From Methylophaga pinxianii (GTDB lineage: Bacteria > Pseudomonadota > Gammaproteobacteria > Nitrosococcales > Methylophagaceae): DNA of 64,000 nucleotides. The number at the start of each line of letters is the position of its first letter. Position 1 is the first letter of the stretch. Under the pieces are notes generated by a model. The model was not told the DNA's origin and did not search any database. It saw nothing but the letters and a program-made list of their open reading frames with translations. Positions 26,480 to 36,605 of the stretch are shown here, piece after piece. The position numbers and the translations under genes were made by a program. The stretch lies in NCBI RefSeq assembly GCF_020447225.1, contig NZ_JAJAEO010000174.1, forward strand, positions 1-64,000, written 5' to 3'.

Positions 26480-27046
26480 ATGTCGACATTGATCAACACT
26501 ACTGTTAAACCGTTTAAAACTACTGCATTTCATAAAGGTGAGTTCGTTCCTGTGACGGATGCCGATCTGAAAGGCAAGTGGTCTGTAGTTTTCTTTTATC
26601 CAGCTGATTTTACTTTTGTCTGTCCAACTGAATTGGGCGACTTAGCTGATCACTATGCAAAACTGCAAGAAATGGGCGTTGAAGTATATTCAGTTTCTAC
26701 TGATACCCACTTTACCCACAAAGCTTGGCACGATGCTTCAGAAACCATTAAAAAAATTAACTTCCCTATGTTAGGCGATGCTACAGGTACGATCAGCCGT
26801 AACTTCGAAGTGATGATTGAAGAAGAAGGGCTGGCTCTGCGTGGTACGTTTGTTATTGATCCTGAAGGTGTGATTAAAGTATGCGAAGTCCACGATCTGG
26901 GTATTGGACGTAGTGCAAAAGAACTGGTTCGTAAAATCCAAGCTGCTCAATATGTTGCTTCACATGATGGTGAGGTTTGCCCAGCTTCTTGGCAGCCAGG
27001 TGAAGAAACCTTGTCACCATCTCTGGATTTGGTTGGCAAAATCTAA
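26480..27046 (+). CDS. ahpC: Alkyl hydroperoxide reductase subunit C (peroxiredoxin)
   Basis: AhpC is a typical 2-Cys peroxiredoxin reducing hydrogen peroxide and organic peroxides. The peroxidatic Cys is C48 in [13 protein letters not shown] and the resolving Cys is C167 in VCPASW. The 188-residue length is normal, and AAGGAG precedes ATG 26480. AhpF, its dedicated reductase, follows 139 bases later with a strong hairpin between. Both defend against peroxide made by aerobic metabolism. Confidence 0.97.
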   Translation: MSTLINTTVKPFKTTAFHKGEFVPVTDADLKGKWSVVFFYPADFTFVCPTELGDLADHYAKLQEMGVEVYSVSTDTHFTHKAWHDASETIKKINFPMLGDATGTISRNFEVMIEEEGLALRGTFVIDPEGVIKVCEVHDLGIGRSAKELVRKIQAAQYVASHDGEVCPASWQPGEETLSPSLDLVGKI

Positions 27047-27120
27047 AGAAAATCGGATGCAAGTAATCGTTTAACTAAATGATTATTTCTCACGAAATTC
27101 TTGATCCGTTGGATCTTGTG

Positions 27121-27144
27121 TGTCCGGGCTAACCAGCCCGGACA
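27121..27144 (+). promoter_or_regulatory. Hairpin between ahpC and ahpF
   Basis: TGTCCGGGCT and AGCCCGGACA form a perfect ten-base stem around AACC, with no T-run after it. It may be a partial attenuator or an mRNA processing/stability element that sets ahpC above ahpF. Confidence 0.55.
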
Positions 27145-27185
27145 ACACCCAAACATTAATAGAATTTTAGACAGGCAGGTGCCTT

Positions 27186-28757
27186 ATGTTGGATGCAAAC
27201 ATTGCTTCACAGTTAAAAACTTATCTGCAGAATCTGCAACGCCCGGTTGAGATCATTGCGTCACTTGATGATGGCAAAAAGTCTCAGGAAATGCGCGAGT
27301 TGCTGGTGGAAATTGCCGATATGTCTGACAAAGTCAGCTTCTCTGATGCCGATAATGATGCACGTAAACCATCATTTCGTATCAAGCAGCCTGAAGGTCA
27401 GGAGCAAATCCGTTTTGCCGGTATTCCAATGGGCCATGAGTTTACTTCACTGGTATTAGCATTACTGCATACCGGTGGGCATCCAATGAAGACTGAGCCT
27501 GAAACGATTGAGCAAATCAAACAGCTCGACGGCGAGTTTGTTTTTGAAACCTATATTTCATTGTCCTGCCAGAACTGCCCTGAGGTTGTACAAGCTTTGA
27601 ACCTGATGGCTGTGCTGAATCCAAATATTCATCACACCATGATTGATGGAGCACTGTATCCTGAAGAGGTGGAAGCACGCCAAATCATGGCCGTACCAAC
27701 GGTTTACCTTAATGGTGAGGTTTTTGGGCAAGGTCGGATGGGACTGACAGAAATTATTGGCAAACTGGATTCCGGCTCAATCAAACGCGAAGCCGAAAAA
27801 ATCAATCAACGCGCTCCTTACGATGTGCTGATAGTTGGGGGCGGACCAGCAGGGGCTTCGGCATCAATTTATGCCTCACGTAAAGGGATCCGCACCGGTA
27901 TCGTGGCCGAACGCTTTGGTGGGCAGGTGATGGATACCCTGGCGATTGAAAACTTTATTTCTGTGAAAGAGACAGAAGGTCCAAAACTGGTCGCTGCACT
28001 TGAAGAACATGTAAAAGAATATGAAGTAGACGTGATGAAGTTGCAACGTGCGACTAAATTACGCCAGAAAGACAAGATGCTCGAAGTGGAGTTGGAGAGC
28101 GGTGCCAAACTAACCAGTAAGACTATTATTATTGCTACCGGTGCTCGCTGGCGTGAGCTTGGCGTGCAAGGCGAGGCAGAATACCGTGGACATGGTGTGG
28201 CTTATTGCCCGCATTGTGATGGTCCGTTATTCAAAGGTAAACATGTTGCCGTCATAGGTGGTGGTAACTCAGGTGTTGAAGCGGCTATCGATCTGGCTGG
28301 TATTGTTGGGCATGTAACATTGCTGGAATATGCTGACCAATTGAAAGCTGATGCGGTATTGCAGAAGAAATTGCATAGTCTGAATAATGTGACTGTGATT
28401 ATTGGTGCGCAAACCACAGAAGTGACGGGTGATGGCAAGAAAGTAAATGGTCTCAACTATAAAGACCGTGCCACTGAGGAATCGCACCATATCGAATTGG
28501 CCGGGGTGTTTGTACAGATTGGTTTATTGCCAAATACCGACTGGTTAAAAGACACCTTAACGTTGAGCAAATACGGTGAGATTGAAATTGATTCTCACGG
28601 TGCTACCTCAATGCCGGGGGTGTTTGCAGCCGGTGACGTGACGACCATTCCTTACAAACAGATCATTATGGCAATGGGTGAAGGCGCCAGGGCGGCATTA
28701 GGTGCCTTTGATTATCTCATCCGTAATGAGTTTGATGACAAGGATAAAGCAGCTTAA
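27186..28757 (+). CDS. ahpF: Alkyl hydroperoxide reductase subunit F
   Basis: AhpF is an NADH-dependent flavin disulfide reductase that recycles AhpC. The 523 residues hold the N-terminal paired thioredoxin-like domain with LSCQNCPEV, then a FAD domain ([20 protein letters not shown]), a redox CPHC in [13 protein letters not shown], an NAD domain ([19 protein letters not shown]) and a [17 protein letters not shown] end. All features match E. coli AhpF (521 residues). It converges on the response regulator gene across only 22 bases. Confidence 0.96.
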   Translation: MLDANIASQLKTYLQNLQRPVEIIASLDDGKKSQEMRELLVEIADMSDKVSFSDADNDARKPSFRIKQPEGQEQIRFAGIPMGHEFTSLVLALLHTGGHPMKTEPETIEQIKQLDGEFVFETYISLSCQNCPEVVQALNLMAVLNPNIHHTMIDGALYPEEVEARQIMAVPTVYLNGEVFGQGRMGLTEIIGKLDSGSIKREAEKINQRAPYDVLIVGGGPAGASASIYASRKGIRTGIVAERFGGQVMDTLAIENFISVKETEGPKLVAALEEHVKEYEVDVMKLQRATKLRQKDKMLEVELESGAKLTSKTIIIATGARWRELGVQGEAEYRGHGVAYCPHCDGPLFKGKHVAVIGGGNSGVEAAIDLAGIVGHVTLLEYADQLKADAVLQKKLHSLNNVTVIIGAQTTEVTGDGKKVNGLNYKDRATEESHHIELAGVFVQIGLLPNTDWLKDTLTLSKYGEIEIDSHGATSMPGVFAAGDVTTIPYKQIIMAMGEGARAALGAFDYLIRNEFDDKDKAA

Positions 28758-28779
28758 GACTTTTTTGATTCATCCGGAT

Positions 28780-29448
28780 TCATTCCGCCTCGTCAATCAA
28801 ATCGCGCAAGTTTAACAACTTCATGCGTATGGCGAGGCGGGTGAGTTCAATATCCGAATTCACCTCTAATTTGCGTTTAATAATGTAATGCGAATTCGAG
28901 ACGGTTTTTGGACTGATATTCAGAATGTCAGCTATCTGCTGATTGTTTTTGGCTTCCAGTAACAATCGCAAAATCTCAAATTCTCTGACTGTTAAGTCAT
29001 CTAATCGGGCCTTATCTTGTCCCAGTTTTTCCAATGCCAACGCTTGAGCTACATCAGGGCTCAGACTGAGTTTATTTTCATAAACCTGATAAATGCCATG
29101 TATTAGCAAGGCCGGATCACTGCTTTTGGTGATATAGCCTAAAGCCCCAGCGCGAATTGCCTGCAAGGCAAAGCTGGGATTCTGATGCATGCTGAACACC
29201 AGAATACGTGCTTGCCCATCGTATTGTCTGATGCGAGAGATAGCTTCCAGACCGCTTTGACCTGGCATTGAAATATCCATGATCACGACATCCGGCTGGA
29301 AGGTTTTATAATTTTGATAGGCTTCTGCCGCATCACGTGCATCCGCGATCACCGATATATTAGGTTGCTTTTGCAACAATGAACGGTAACCTTCACGCAC
29401 AATTGCATGATCATCGACCAACAGAATTTGAATCGACTTATCCGACAT
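28780..29448 (-). CDS. NarL/FixJ-type response regulator, MoxX-like
   Basis: The 222-residue protein has a receiver domain with the phospho-acceptor Asp in VVIMDISMPGQSG and a C-terminal LuxR-type helix-turn-helix (LTVREFEILRLLLEAKNNQQ, then ISPKTVSN). Its start overlaps the end of the partner kinase by 11 bases. The pair is divergent from the methanol-dehydrogenase accessory genes. In Paracoccus a similar LuxR-type regulator and NarX-type kinase (MoxX/MoxY) control methanol oxidation, so that role is a reasonable guess. The DNA target is unknown. Confidence 0.85.
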   Translation of the reverse strand: MSDKSIQILLVDDHAIVREGYRSLLQKQPNISVIADARDAAEAYQNYKTFQPDVVIMDISMPGQSGLEAISRIRQYDGQARILVFSMHQNPSFALQAIRAGALGYITKSSDPALLIHGIYQVYENKLSLSPDVAQALALEKLGQDKARLDDLTVREFEILRLLLEAKNNQQIADILNISPKTVSNSHYIIKRKLEVNSDIELTRLAIRMKLLNLRDLIDEAE

Positions 29449-30820
29449 GAGGCTGCTCCAGTATTGCTGCTGAGGAAGGAGTGACCGGTAAAGTAATCAA
29501 CAGTTTCAATCCGCCGGTTTTTTGAATATCCATGTTGATTTTGCCACCCAAAGCATTGACGCGTTCTGATATTCCTAACAATCCTACGCCCATATGTTGG
29601 GTAAGATTGTCACGTTTGGCTTTGCCATTATCTTCAACCTGCAGGATAACCAGCTCTGGAGCCACATAGTTCAATTGGATATACGCTTCACGGGCATCTG
29701 CATGTTTGGCAATGTTGGTCAGAGACTCCTGCACTATTCGATACAAGTTTACAGGCAGGGGTTCTGGCAGAGAATCCACGCCCTCATCAATATGCAGATT
29801 AAACCGGGTTTCTCCTCCTGTGCGTTGATTCCAGCTCTTGATCAGTTTTTCCAGACTTCGCGTCAAACCGAGTTCATCGACATCGGCGGGTCGTAAACGG
29901 GTTAATAATCCACGCAAAGCTGACATCATATGCGCGGTAATATGACTGATACCTTCCGTTTCGCTAATGATGGAAGGGCAATCCTTACGTGCAGTCTGAC
30001 TGATGGAGGTTGTTAACGCATTAATCCCAGCCAGACATTGACCAAATTCATCGTGCAGTTCCCGGCTGATAAACCGATGCTCTTCTTCTTGAGCATTAAT
30101 CAGTTTCAACGCGAGTAAGCGATTTTCATCCATGATTTGTTGCTGGGTGGATGCCAGGGCGTTAATGGCTTCACTGGTGCGTCGCCATTCGCCGATATCA
30201 AAACTGGGAATGCGCGTTTGTAATTCTCCCTGTTGCATTTTTTCCAGACCTCGCACGATTAGTTGCGCCGGTCTGAGCATACGGTGAATGGTCATAAACA
30301 CTAATAGCGAAACAGCCAGAATACTCATTGACAAAATGCCGATGACAGCCCGCAAATTACTCCACGCCCGGGCAATTTCAGTTTCCATATTCAGCGACAC
30401 TAAAATATTGCCATAGGTAATCGCATTAAATGAAAACCGACGTGAGGCTTCGTAATCGGGTTGAAAAAATTGTTGATACAACTCGCCAAACCACCCTGGC
30501 CAGCGGGTTTCATCATGCACAACTTCATTACACAGACTGCGACGGCGACTTTCTGTTCGGGATAAAAACTGCACACACGAGCCTGGTACGCCATTAAGTT
30601 GCTGCAAAATATTGGTATCTGGAAAGGCGACTGAATAATCGTAGCGTGAGAACATCTTAAGTAGCTGTTGCGTCAGTTGTTTTTCGATACGTAAAGCAGT
30701 CAGATCAGCTTCCAGTTTGGCTTGTTGATCCGTTTGATAAAGCACATAGCCTGCGCTTACTACCAAACACACAAAGCCTATCAGCATGATTCTGAAGAAA
30801 AGCTGGAGTCTGAGATTCAT
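29438..30820 (-). CDS. NarX-type sensor histidine kinase, MoxY-like
   Basis: The 460-residue kinase has a first membrane helix at about residues 8-28, a periplasmic sensor loop to about 155, a second helix at about 160-182 and a HAMP segment. The phospho-acceptor lies in ISRELHDEFGQCLAGINA (HisKA_3 type) and the ATP lid in QESLTNIAKHADA and GVGLLGISERVNALGG. It senses an unknown periplasmic signal and would pass phosphate to the regulator encoded just downstream. Its divergent placement from mxaR-like genes suggests a role in methanol metabolism, as for MoxY of Paracoccus. Confidence 0.85.
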   Translation of the reverse strand: MNLRLQLFFRIMLIGFVCLVVSAGYVLYQTDQQAKLEADLTALRIEKQLTQQLLKMFSRYDYSVAFPDTNILQQLNGVPGSCVQFLSRTESRRRSLCNEVVHDETRWPGWFGELYQQFFQPDYEASRRFSFNAITYGNILVSLNMETEIARAWSNLRAVIGILSMSILAVSLLVFMTIHRMLRPAQLIVRGLEKMQQGELQTRIPSFDIGEWRRTSEAINALASTQQQIMDENRLLALKLINAQEEEHRFISRELHDEFGQCLAGINALTTSISQTARKDCPSIISETEGISHITAHMMSALRGLLTRLRPADVDELGLTRSLEKLIKSWNQRTGGETRFNLHIDEGVDSLPEPLPVNLYRIVQESLTNIAKHADAREAYIQLNYVAPELVILQVEDNGKAKRDNLTQHMGVGLLGISERVNALGGKINMDIQKTGGLKLLITLPVTPSSAAILEQPHVG

Positions 30821-31275
30821 GGTTTATCCATCTTTATAATCGTTATAGTCTAGGCTCAGAGATAAGCTCTGCAAAGCAGCGGGATGACTAACGGGATATT
30901 TGCCCGATGTCCATGGGCAAATATCTGATGTATAAATCTGGCTTTCGCGCTTTAATGGCTGTCATAAGGTATTTGGATAGTGAACCTGGCTTGATATTTA
31001 GCCGCTTGATAGCGATGTAATTTGAATGAATGGTGCAGCTGGTTGGTTTCACAATTTGGTATTCAGTGATAAATTCCTGCAAGAACTCTTCGTTGCCTCA
31101 TGATCGTGAACGGGTACAGGTCACGGTGAATTTGTAAATATCTGGGATTTTTCGGCTTTTACTGTCAGGCTAGCACTGAGACCGGTGGTTAAGGATGTTC
31201 AGAAACAGCCTTAACTTAAGAAATATTTTTTACGTCATACTGAAAATAAAAATTACCTATTAAAGGGGAGAGAGA
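30821..31275. other. Divergent intergenic region between kinase and mxaR-like genes
   Basis: The 455 bases separate two divergent units and should hold both promoters. A minus-strand frame of 64 codons at 30888-31082 has no ribosome binding site or family and is likely spurious. GGGGAGAGAG at 31265-31274 is the ribosome binding site of the next gene. I find no clear -35/-10 pair or operator. Confidence 0.5.
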
Positions 31276-32295
31276 ATGTCGGATAAGCAGCAATTAGCTA
31301 CTGCGCGTGAGCATGCGTTGGCACTGGAAAAGGTAGTCAATAATGTGGTGATTGGTCAGCAACAGGCGATTCGTTTGATTCTGATTGCACTGCATGCTCG
31401 TGGCCATGTCTTGCTCGAAGGTGGTGTCGGGGTTGGGAAAACCACCCTGTTACGTGCTTTTTCAAAAGCATTGGGCGGCGCCTTTGGTCGGATTGAGGGT
31501 AGTGTTGATCTGATGCCAAACGATCTGCTTTACAGTGCCTGGGTAAATGCGGATGGTAAACCGGTTATCGAACCTGGTCCGTTGATTGCCAAAGGTGAAG
31601 AAACAGCTGTGTTTTTCTTCAATGAAATAAACCGTGCCCGTCCTCAGGTTCAATCGTTATTGTTGAGAGCAATGGCCGAGCGCAGCGCTGAAGCGTTTGG
31701 TAAAGAGTACCGTTTCCCGCACATGATCGTGTTTGCAGATCGCAATGCGGTGGAAAAAGAAGAAACCTTTGAACTCAGTGCTGCTGCGCGCGATCGTTTT
31801 CTGTTCGAGATTAATATCAGTCGCCCGCTGGAAGACGAACAGCGCCGCAAATTGATTTTTGATCCGGCGTTCCATGATGTTGATGCTTTATTGAGTTCAA
31901 TTGGTGATCCACTGTTGAACTATCGAGATCTCAATGCGTTGGATCGGGATATTCAGAGCAGCGTCTATGTTTCTCCGGAAATTGAAAACTATGTGGTTCG
32001 TCTGTGGGATGCCAGTTGGGAACCTCATAAACTCGGCATTACCTTGCCCGATGTTTATGTGGAAGACTTGGTGGTTGCCGGTGCCAGTGTTCGTGGTATG
32101 TCAGCGATGGTTCGTGCGGCCAAGGTCTGTGCCTGGCTGGAAGGACGTGATCACGTCATGCCGGATGATATTCATTTTGTATTACTGCCGTCATTGACGC
32201 ATCGTGTATTTCTGTCACCGGTATATGATGGCCGTCGTGAGCAGTTGATGCCGCAGTTTGTTCAGGCGTTACGCGACCATATCGCTACGCCGTAA
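31276..32295 (+). CDS. mxaR: MoxR-family AAA+ ATPase (MxaR-like)
   Basis: The 339-residue ATPase has Walker A in LLEGGVGVGKTTLLRA, a Walker B FFFNEINRARPQ and a SAAARDRFLFEI sensor region. The usual MoxR ATQNP segment is replaced by FADRNAVEKEETFELSA, so it belongs to a divergent branch, as MxaR proteins of methanol oxidation do. MoxR ATPases with DUF58 and VWA partners act as metal-insertion or assembly chaperones, here probably for calcium loading or maturation of methanol dehydrogenase. It starts the seven-gene run, GGGGAGAGAG before ATG. Confidence 0.85.
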   Translation: MSDKQQLATAREHALALEKVVNNVVIGQQQAIRLILIALHARGHVLLEGGVGVGKTTLLRAFSKALGGAFGRIEGSVDLMPNDLLYSAWVNADGKPVIEPGPLIAKGEETAVFFFNEINRARPQVQSLLLRAMAERSAEAFGKEYRFPHMIVFADRNAVEKEETFELSAAARDRFLFEINISRPLEDEQRRKLIFDPAFHDVDALLSSIGDPLLNYRDLNALDRDIQSSVYVSPEIENYVVRLWDASWEPHKLGITLPDVYVEDLVVAGASVRGMSAMVRAAKVCAWLEGRDHVMPDDIHFVLLPSLTHRVFLSPVYDGRREQLMPQFVQALRDHIATP

Positions 32296-32307
32296 GCGGG
32301 CCTCATT

Positions 32308-33192
32308 ATGAAGCCTATTCAACCTCAGGAATTTAGCTACCGCTTTCCGGATAAGGTGTTTGGTCATGTGCCGGGTGCACATAACGGCACCGCAATGGGA
32401 AGTGGTGACCGTTTTGCTGGTTTTGCTGATTTGTTTGATTATCCTGATCCACGACGTCTGGATGTTCGAGCCAGTTTGCGCACCAATATTGCCGATTCAG
32501 CTATAGGAAATCAGGAACGCTGGTTAGTAAGACGTTATCAGCAACGCTCATCCATTACCTTATGGTTACTGGCTGATTTAAGTCGATCGATGTCGGTTTC
32601 CAGTGTCAGTAATGAACGTGTGGCTCGTCTGGCACATATGATCGCTCATAGCTCGATTGGTTTTGGGGACCGGTTTGCCATGGCAGGTTTTGATGCGGTA
32701 TGGCGTAAAGATGTCTCAGTGATGCCCACCAGACAACGCAGTATGCCTGCCGTTGCAGCCGAAAAGATTATTCAGGCGGCGGCACCCTCAGCACCCGGAG
32801 CCGAGGGATTGTTTGATGCTGCCGATTTAATTACCAGTCCCAAAGCGATGGTTTTTCTGGCATCTGATTTCTGCTGTGATATTGATTTGGTGGATCGTAC
32901 CTTAAGAAAATTGGCACATTACACCGTCATACCTATCGTTTGGCAACATGATGAAGTGGATCATTTACCTTCGCACGCCGGCTGGACCGAAACGCGTGAT
33001 TCGGAAACCGGTAAGCGTCATAGCGTTTGGATTCGCCCGGGCATCAAAAAACGCTGGCAGCAACAATTGGATGAACATTTTGAGAAATTGACGGCCTGTT
33101 TTATGCGTTATCGCGTCAAGCCGCTTTTTGTCTCTGGAGAGGTCACACCACATCAGTTGACACAGTATTTCTCCGCCATGAAAAAATCATAG
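32308..33192 (+). CDS. mxaS: DUF58 protein (MxaS-like)
   Basis: The 294-residue protein has a DUF58/VWA-like core with WLLADLSRSMSVSS as a MIDAS-type loop and FGDRFAMAGFDAV after it. DUF58 proteins accompany MoxR ATPases. Second after mxaR at a 12-base distance, it matches MxaS. It is mainly cytoplasmic, without an obvious membrane segment. Its job in methanol dehydrogenase maturation is known genetically for the family but not biochemically. Confidence 0.82.
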   Translation: MKPIQPQEFSYRFPDKVFGHVPGAHNGTAMGSGDRFAGFADLFDYPDPRRLDVRASLRTNIADSAIGNQERWLVRRYQQRSSITLWLLADLSRSMSVSSVSNERVARLAHMIAHSSIGFGDRFAMAGFDAVWRKDVSVMPTRQRSMPAVAAEKIIQAAAPSAPGAEGLFDAADLITSPKAMVFLASDFCCDIDLVDRTLRKLAHYTVIPIVWQHDEVDHLPSHAGWTETRDSETGKRHSVWIRPGIKKRWQQQLDEHFEKLTACFMRYRVKPLFVSGEVTPHQLTQYFSAMKKS

Positions 33193-33203
33193 GAATGCAC
33201 ATA

Positions 33204-34043
33204 ATGCGTCGTTGGATCTTCATTATCAGTTTTATTTTCAGCAGTCAGCTTATGGCACAAGATGTGACCATCAGTCTAGATCGCAGTTGGGGGTTATTGA
33301 TTGGTGACATAGTGACTGCGAGTATTGTATTGCCAGTCAGTGTCAGTGATATTGATGCTGACAGTTTACCGCAACTGAACAAGCGCCATGGGCCATGGTT
33401 GAATCTGCAACAACTATCCAGTAACAGCAATGTACTGAAACTTGAGTATCAACTGGTAAATGTCCCAGCGAAAACCCGGACTTTACAGACACCAAGCTAT
33501 ACGCTCAGAACAAATTCGGGTGAGTTGCTGACTATTCCATCGGCAGAGTTTTCAGCCGGGTCATTTTTAAACGCAACAGATGAAGATGCAATGGAATTGA
33601 CCTTACGAGGGGATCAGCGTTTGTTAGCTGCCGACTTTGGCCCATTAAAGCAACAACTTGTTTATGCTGTCGCTATCGCCTTGATAATGGTCTTGATCTG
33701 GCTAATCTGGCATCTTGGCTTACGGCCAGGCAAACGATTGCCTTTTGCCAAGGCGGTATTCTCGCTGAATAAATTACGCTGGTTTGGTCACAAAGATGCC
33801 GATGCAGCTACCCGCGTCATGCATCATGCTTTCAACGAAAGCGCCAATACGGTGGTGATATATAGTCAGCTGCAGCAATTATGGGATGCTTGCCCGTGGT
33901 TGGTGGATCTGCAACCGGAAATAACCCGTTTTTATCAACAGTCAGCGTCGCATTATTTCAGCCGTGAACCTCAACAAAATGCAGAGTTCGAGAGCGTCAT
34001 TAAACTGGCGCGTGCCTGCCGTGCGAGGGAGAAAATGGCATGA
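33204..34043 (+). CDS. mxaA: MxaA-like membrane protein
   Basis: I start it at ATG 33204: AGGA at 33191-33194 is nine bases upstream, while ATG 33195 is too close. The N-terminus is a signal peptide (RRWIFIISFIFSSQLMAQD). A periplasmic beta-rich region follows, then one membrane helix at about residues 155-172 (VYAVAIALIMVLIWLIWHL) and a cytoplasmic helical tail. This topology and the position between DUF58 and VWA genes match MxaA, needed for calcium insertion into methanol dehydrogenase. Sequence similarity to known MxaA is low by eye, so position carries most weight. Confidence 0.7.
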   Translation: MRRWIFIISFIFSSQLMAQDVTISLDRSWGLLIGDIVTASIVLPVSVSDIDADSLPQLNKRHGPWLNLQQLSSNSNVLKLEYQLVNVPAKTRTLQTPSYTLRTNSGELLTIPSAEFSAGSFLNATDEDAMELTLRGDQRLLAADFGPLKQQLVYAVAIALIMVLIWLIWHLGLRPGKRLPFAKAVFSLNKLRWFGHKDADAATRVMHHAFNESANTVVIYSQLQQLWDACPWLVDLQPEITRFYQQSASHYFSREPQQNAEFESVIKLARACRAREKMA

Positions 34044-35056
34044 TGCTGTTTGGCCTCGAATGGGATTTTCCCTTCGTCCTTTTGTTATTACCTTTGGCGT
34101 TGTTGCCCTGGTTTAATAATAATCTGGATAAAACCGTGGCATGGACAGCACTTGTGCCGCATGACCCTTTATCTCGAACCATCAGTATGACTCTTAAAGT
34201 ATTAGCTTCGGTGGTGATTGCGTCATTACTGTTTTCAGTTGCCAGCCCCGCGATACCGGAACGTACTGTAGAGCGGCTTGGAGAAGGAGCGGAAATTGTT
34301 CTGTTACTGGATCGGAGCCGCAGTATGGATGATGCGTTTGCGGTGACCACTCAGGCAGCGAATTACTCTGTAGCGGGTGATAATTCCAAACGCCGTGTTG
34401 CTCGAACTTATTTGACCGAATTCGTTAAAAAACGCCCGGATGACCGATTTGGATTTGTCTTTTTCAGCACAAATTCGATTAATCTTTTGCCGTTGACCTA
34501 CAGCAAGGAAGCCATTCTGGCCACCATTGAGGCCAACTCACTAGGTAAAGGACTATCTGACACCAATCTGGCAGATGCACTGATGAATTCGGCATTAATG
34601 TTTGAAAACCAACCCTATCGTGGTTCACGCATTGTCTTACTGGTATCGGATGGTGGTCAGTTGATGACCGATGAAGCCATGGAGTTGATCACCCAACGTT
34701 ATAAAGAGATGAATCTCAGTATTTACTGGATTTACCTAAAAGCAAGACAGGGCATGACACTGGAGCCCTCTGAAAACGACAACATTCTTTATACCGATTT
34801 ACCTGAACGTAAAGTCCATGAGTTTTTTAAAAGTATCGGCATACCGTATCGCGCCTTTGAAGCCGGTTCACTGGAAGAGTTTGATGCCGCAATGGATGAA
34901 ATCGACCAGCAACAGTACCAGACGTTAATTGTGGAAGAGCTGGTACCTCATGAACCAAAAGCAGACTGGTTTTTATGGTTAGCCTTACTCGCCATGCTGC
35001 CTTTGGCAAGTTCACATTTATATAGTTACTGGGGAGTTCGTAAAGCACATGAGTAA
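34040..35056 (+). CDS. mxaC: VWA-domain membrane protein (MxaC-like)
   Basis: The 338-residue protein has two N-terminal membrane helices, a von Willebrand A domain with the MIDAS loop LLLDRSRSMDD, a LVSDGGQLM strand, and a C-terminal membrane helix. This is the BatA-like design of MxaC. It overlaps mxaA by four bases. A close paralogue lies at 36606-37622. The VWA domain would face the periplasm, where it could hold a metal-dependent assembly partner for methanol dehydrogenase. Confidence 0.8.
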   Translation: MMLFGLEWDFPFVLLLLPLALLPWFNNNLDKTVAWTALVPHDPLSRTISMTLKVLASVVIASLLFSVASPAIPERTVERLGEGAEIVLLLDRSRSMDDAFAVTTQAANYSVAGDNSKRRVARTYLTEFVKKRPDDRFGFVFFSTNSINLLPLTYSKEAILATIEANSLGKGLSDTNLADALMNSALMFENQPYRGSRIVLLVSDGGQLMTDEAMELITQRYKEMNLSIYWIYLKARQGMTLEPSENDNILYTDLPERKVHEFFKSIGIPYRAFEAGSLEEFDAAMDEIDQQQYQTLIVEELVPHEPKADWFLWLALLAMLPLASSHLYSYWGVRKAHE

Positions 35057-35588
35057 CACATTAAAACTATTACGCTGGGTGCTGCTGACCATTTTTGTCA
35101 TCAGCATTATTGTGGTGCTAGTGACAAGTTGGCAGTTATGGCGGCAAATGCAAATTGAAGCCTTTGTGACGGCTCCCGAAGAATATGAAACAGTTCCTGA
35201 GCATCCTCGCGCACATTTTGCGCAAGGTAACTATCTGGTTAATCAACAACAGAATGATGCTGCTTTAGAGCAATTTACGCTGGTTCTGGGCAGCCAGCAA
35301 ACACAATGGTTGCCTGCAGCCTATTTTAACCGTGGAAATATCAATCTACGTGAAGCCATGGAAATGGATGGCAACGATCCTCAGATGATTCCCTTGGTGG
35401 AATTAGCGAAGCAGGACTATCGTAGTGCATTGAAGATGCAGCCGGAGTTTTGGGATGCCCGTTATAATCTTGAAGTAGCATTGCGCTTAGTGCCTGAAGA
35501 TCCCGAAGTCGATGGTAATTTTAAAAAACAGGAAATCTATAGCGAACGCAGTATCGAAACCAAGGCTTTCAAGGTTGATTTACCATGA
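35049..35588 (+). CDS. mxaK: MxaK-like protein with TPR-like region
   Basis: The 179-residue protein has one N-terminal membrane helix (LLTIFVISIIVVLVTSW) and a periplasmic helical repeat region (ARAHFAQGNYLVNQQQ-like, then YFNRGNINLREAM and QDYRSALKMQPEFWDARYNL), which resembles tetratricopeptide repeats. It overlaps mxaC by eight bases and mxaL by four. This is the size and position of MxaK, an accessory protein of unknown mechanism in calcium insertion. Confidence 0.75.
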   Translation: MSNTLKLLRWVLLTIFVISIIVVLVTSWQLWRQMQIEAFVTAPEEYETVPEHPRAHFAQGNYLVNQQQNDAALEQFTLVLGSQQTQWLPAAYFNRGNINLREAMEMDGNDPQMIPLVELAKQDYRSALKMQPEFWDARYNLEVALRLVPEDPEVDGNFKKQEIYSERSIETKAFKVDLP

Positions 35589-36523
35589 GTTTGAGTTATC
35601 CCAAACGCATATTTTTAACCGCATTGGTGATGCTGATCAGTCTGATTTTGATCATCGCGGCGCTGTGGTTCCCCCCCGTTGATCGGGAAATAGAAGTGAT
35701 GGATAGCCTATTTGTTATTGATATCACTGATAGTATGAATGTAGAAGACGCCCGGTTTGGCAGTGAAACTATCAGCCGGCTGAATTGGGCAAAGGAATAT
35801 ACCCGTCAGTCAATACTGAGTATGCCTTGTGGTTCGCATGCGGGTCTAGCCATTTTCAGTGAAGCACGCAGCTTGATTCTGATGACACCGGTAGAGGTGT
35901 GTGCCAATTATCATGATCTGATGCAAATGTTGTCACAGTTTCATCCAACTATGGCTTGGGCCCGTTCCAGTGAAATGTCAAAAGCCCTGTACACGGCTAT
36001 TCGGCAAGCCAAGGAAATTACGCCACCGCCTACCGTCGTTTTTTTAACTGATGGTCATGAAGCTCCTCCGGTACATGAGACACTGTTTCCTAAATTTACT
36101 GATACACCGGGAGAAGTTCCAGGAGTAATCGTCGGTATTGGCGGCAGTGATCTGGTACCGATTCCCAAAACTAATGAATTTGGTGAAATTGAAGGGTATT
36201 GGGAAATTAATGAAGTTATGCACAAAGATGTCTATGCTTCCAGTCGGGGCGATGCTGCAGAATTAAATGAGAATCAACCACGAACTGAACATTTATCTTC
36301 ACAAAAGAAATCGCATATGGAGACGGTGGCTAAGCGGGTGGGATTTGATTTTATTTCATCCCCCGGATCACCACAAAACCTGATTAAGGCCATGCGAGAA
36401 ATTTCGGAGATGCGACAGCAGCCAGTAAAGTATGATTTGTTTGTCTGGCTGGCATCGATCGCTTTGATTCTGATGATTTTGGTGTTTTTACCCTATAACT
36501 TGTTTGTAAAGCGGCATGAATAA
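35585..36523 (+). CDS. mxaL: VWA-domain membrane protein (MxaL-like)
   Basis: The 312-residue protein has an N-terminal helix (IFLTALVMLISLILIIAALW), a VWA domain with MIDAS loop VIDITDSMNVED, an FLTDGHEAPP strand and a C-terminal helix (LFVWLASIALILMILVFL). It follows mxaK as MxaL does in mxa clusters. Its MIDAS differs from the MxaC-like proteins (TDSMN rather than RSRSM), so the VWA proteins are not redundant copies. Confidence 0.78.
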   Translation: MSLSYPKRIFLTALVMLISLILIIAALWFPPVDREIEVMDSLFVIDITDSMNVEDARFGSETISRLNWAKEYTRQSILSMPCGSHAGLAIFSEARSLILMTPVEVCANYHDLMQMLSQFHPTMAWARSSEMSKALYTAIRQAKEITPPPTVVFLTDGHEAPPVHETLFPKFTDTPGEVPGVIVGIGGSDLVPIPKTNEFGEIEGYWEINEVMHKDVYASSRGDAAELNENQPRTEHLSSQKKSHMETVAKRVGFDFISSPGSPQNLIKAMREISEMRQQPVKYDLFVWLASIALILMILVFLPYNLFVKRHE

Positions 36524-36605
36524 TCAATGGCTTAGTATTGATATGTCAGAGGAAATGGCATGTTTCTCCTGAATTTCCTCTGATATGGCTGATTGATCTG
36601 AAGGC

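Noticed and set aside
30888-31082. Minus-strand 64-codon frame in the kinase-mxaR gap
   Set aside because: No ribosome binding site, no recognisable family, and it fills a region that should carry promoters.
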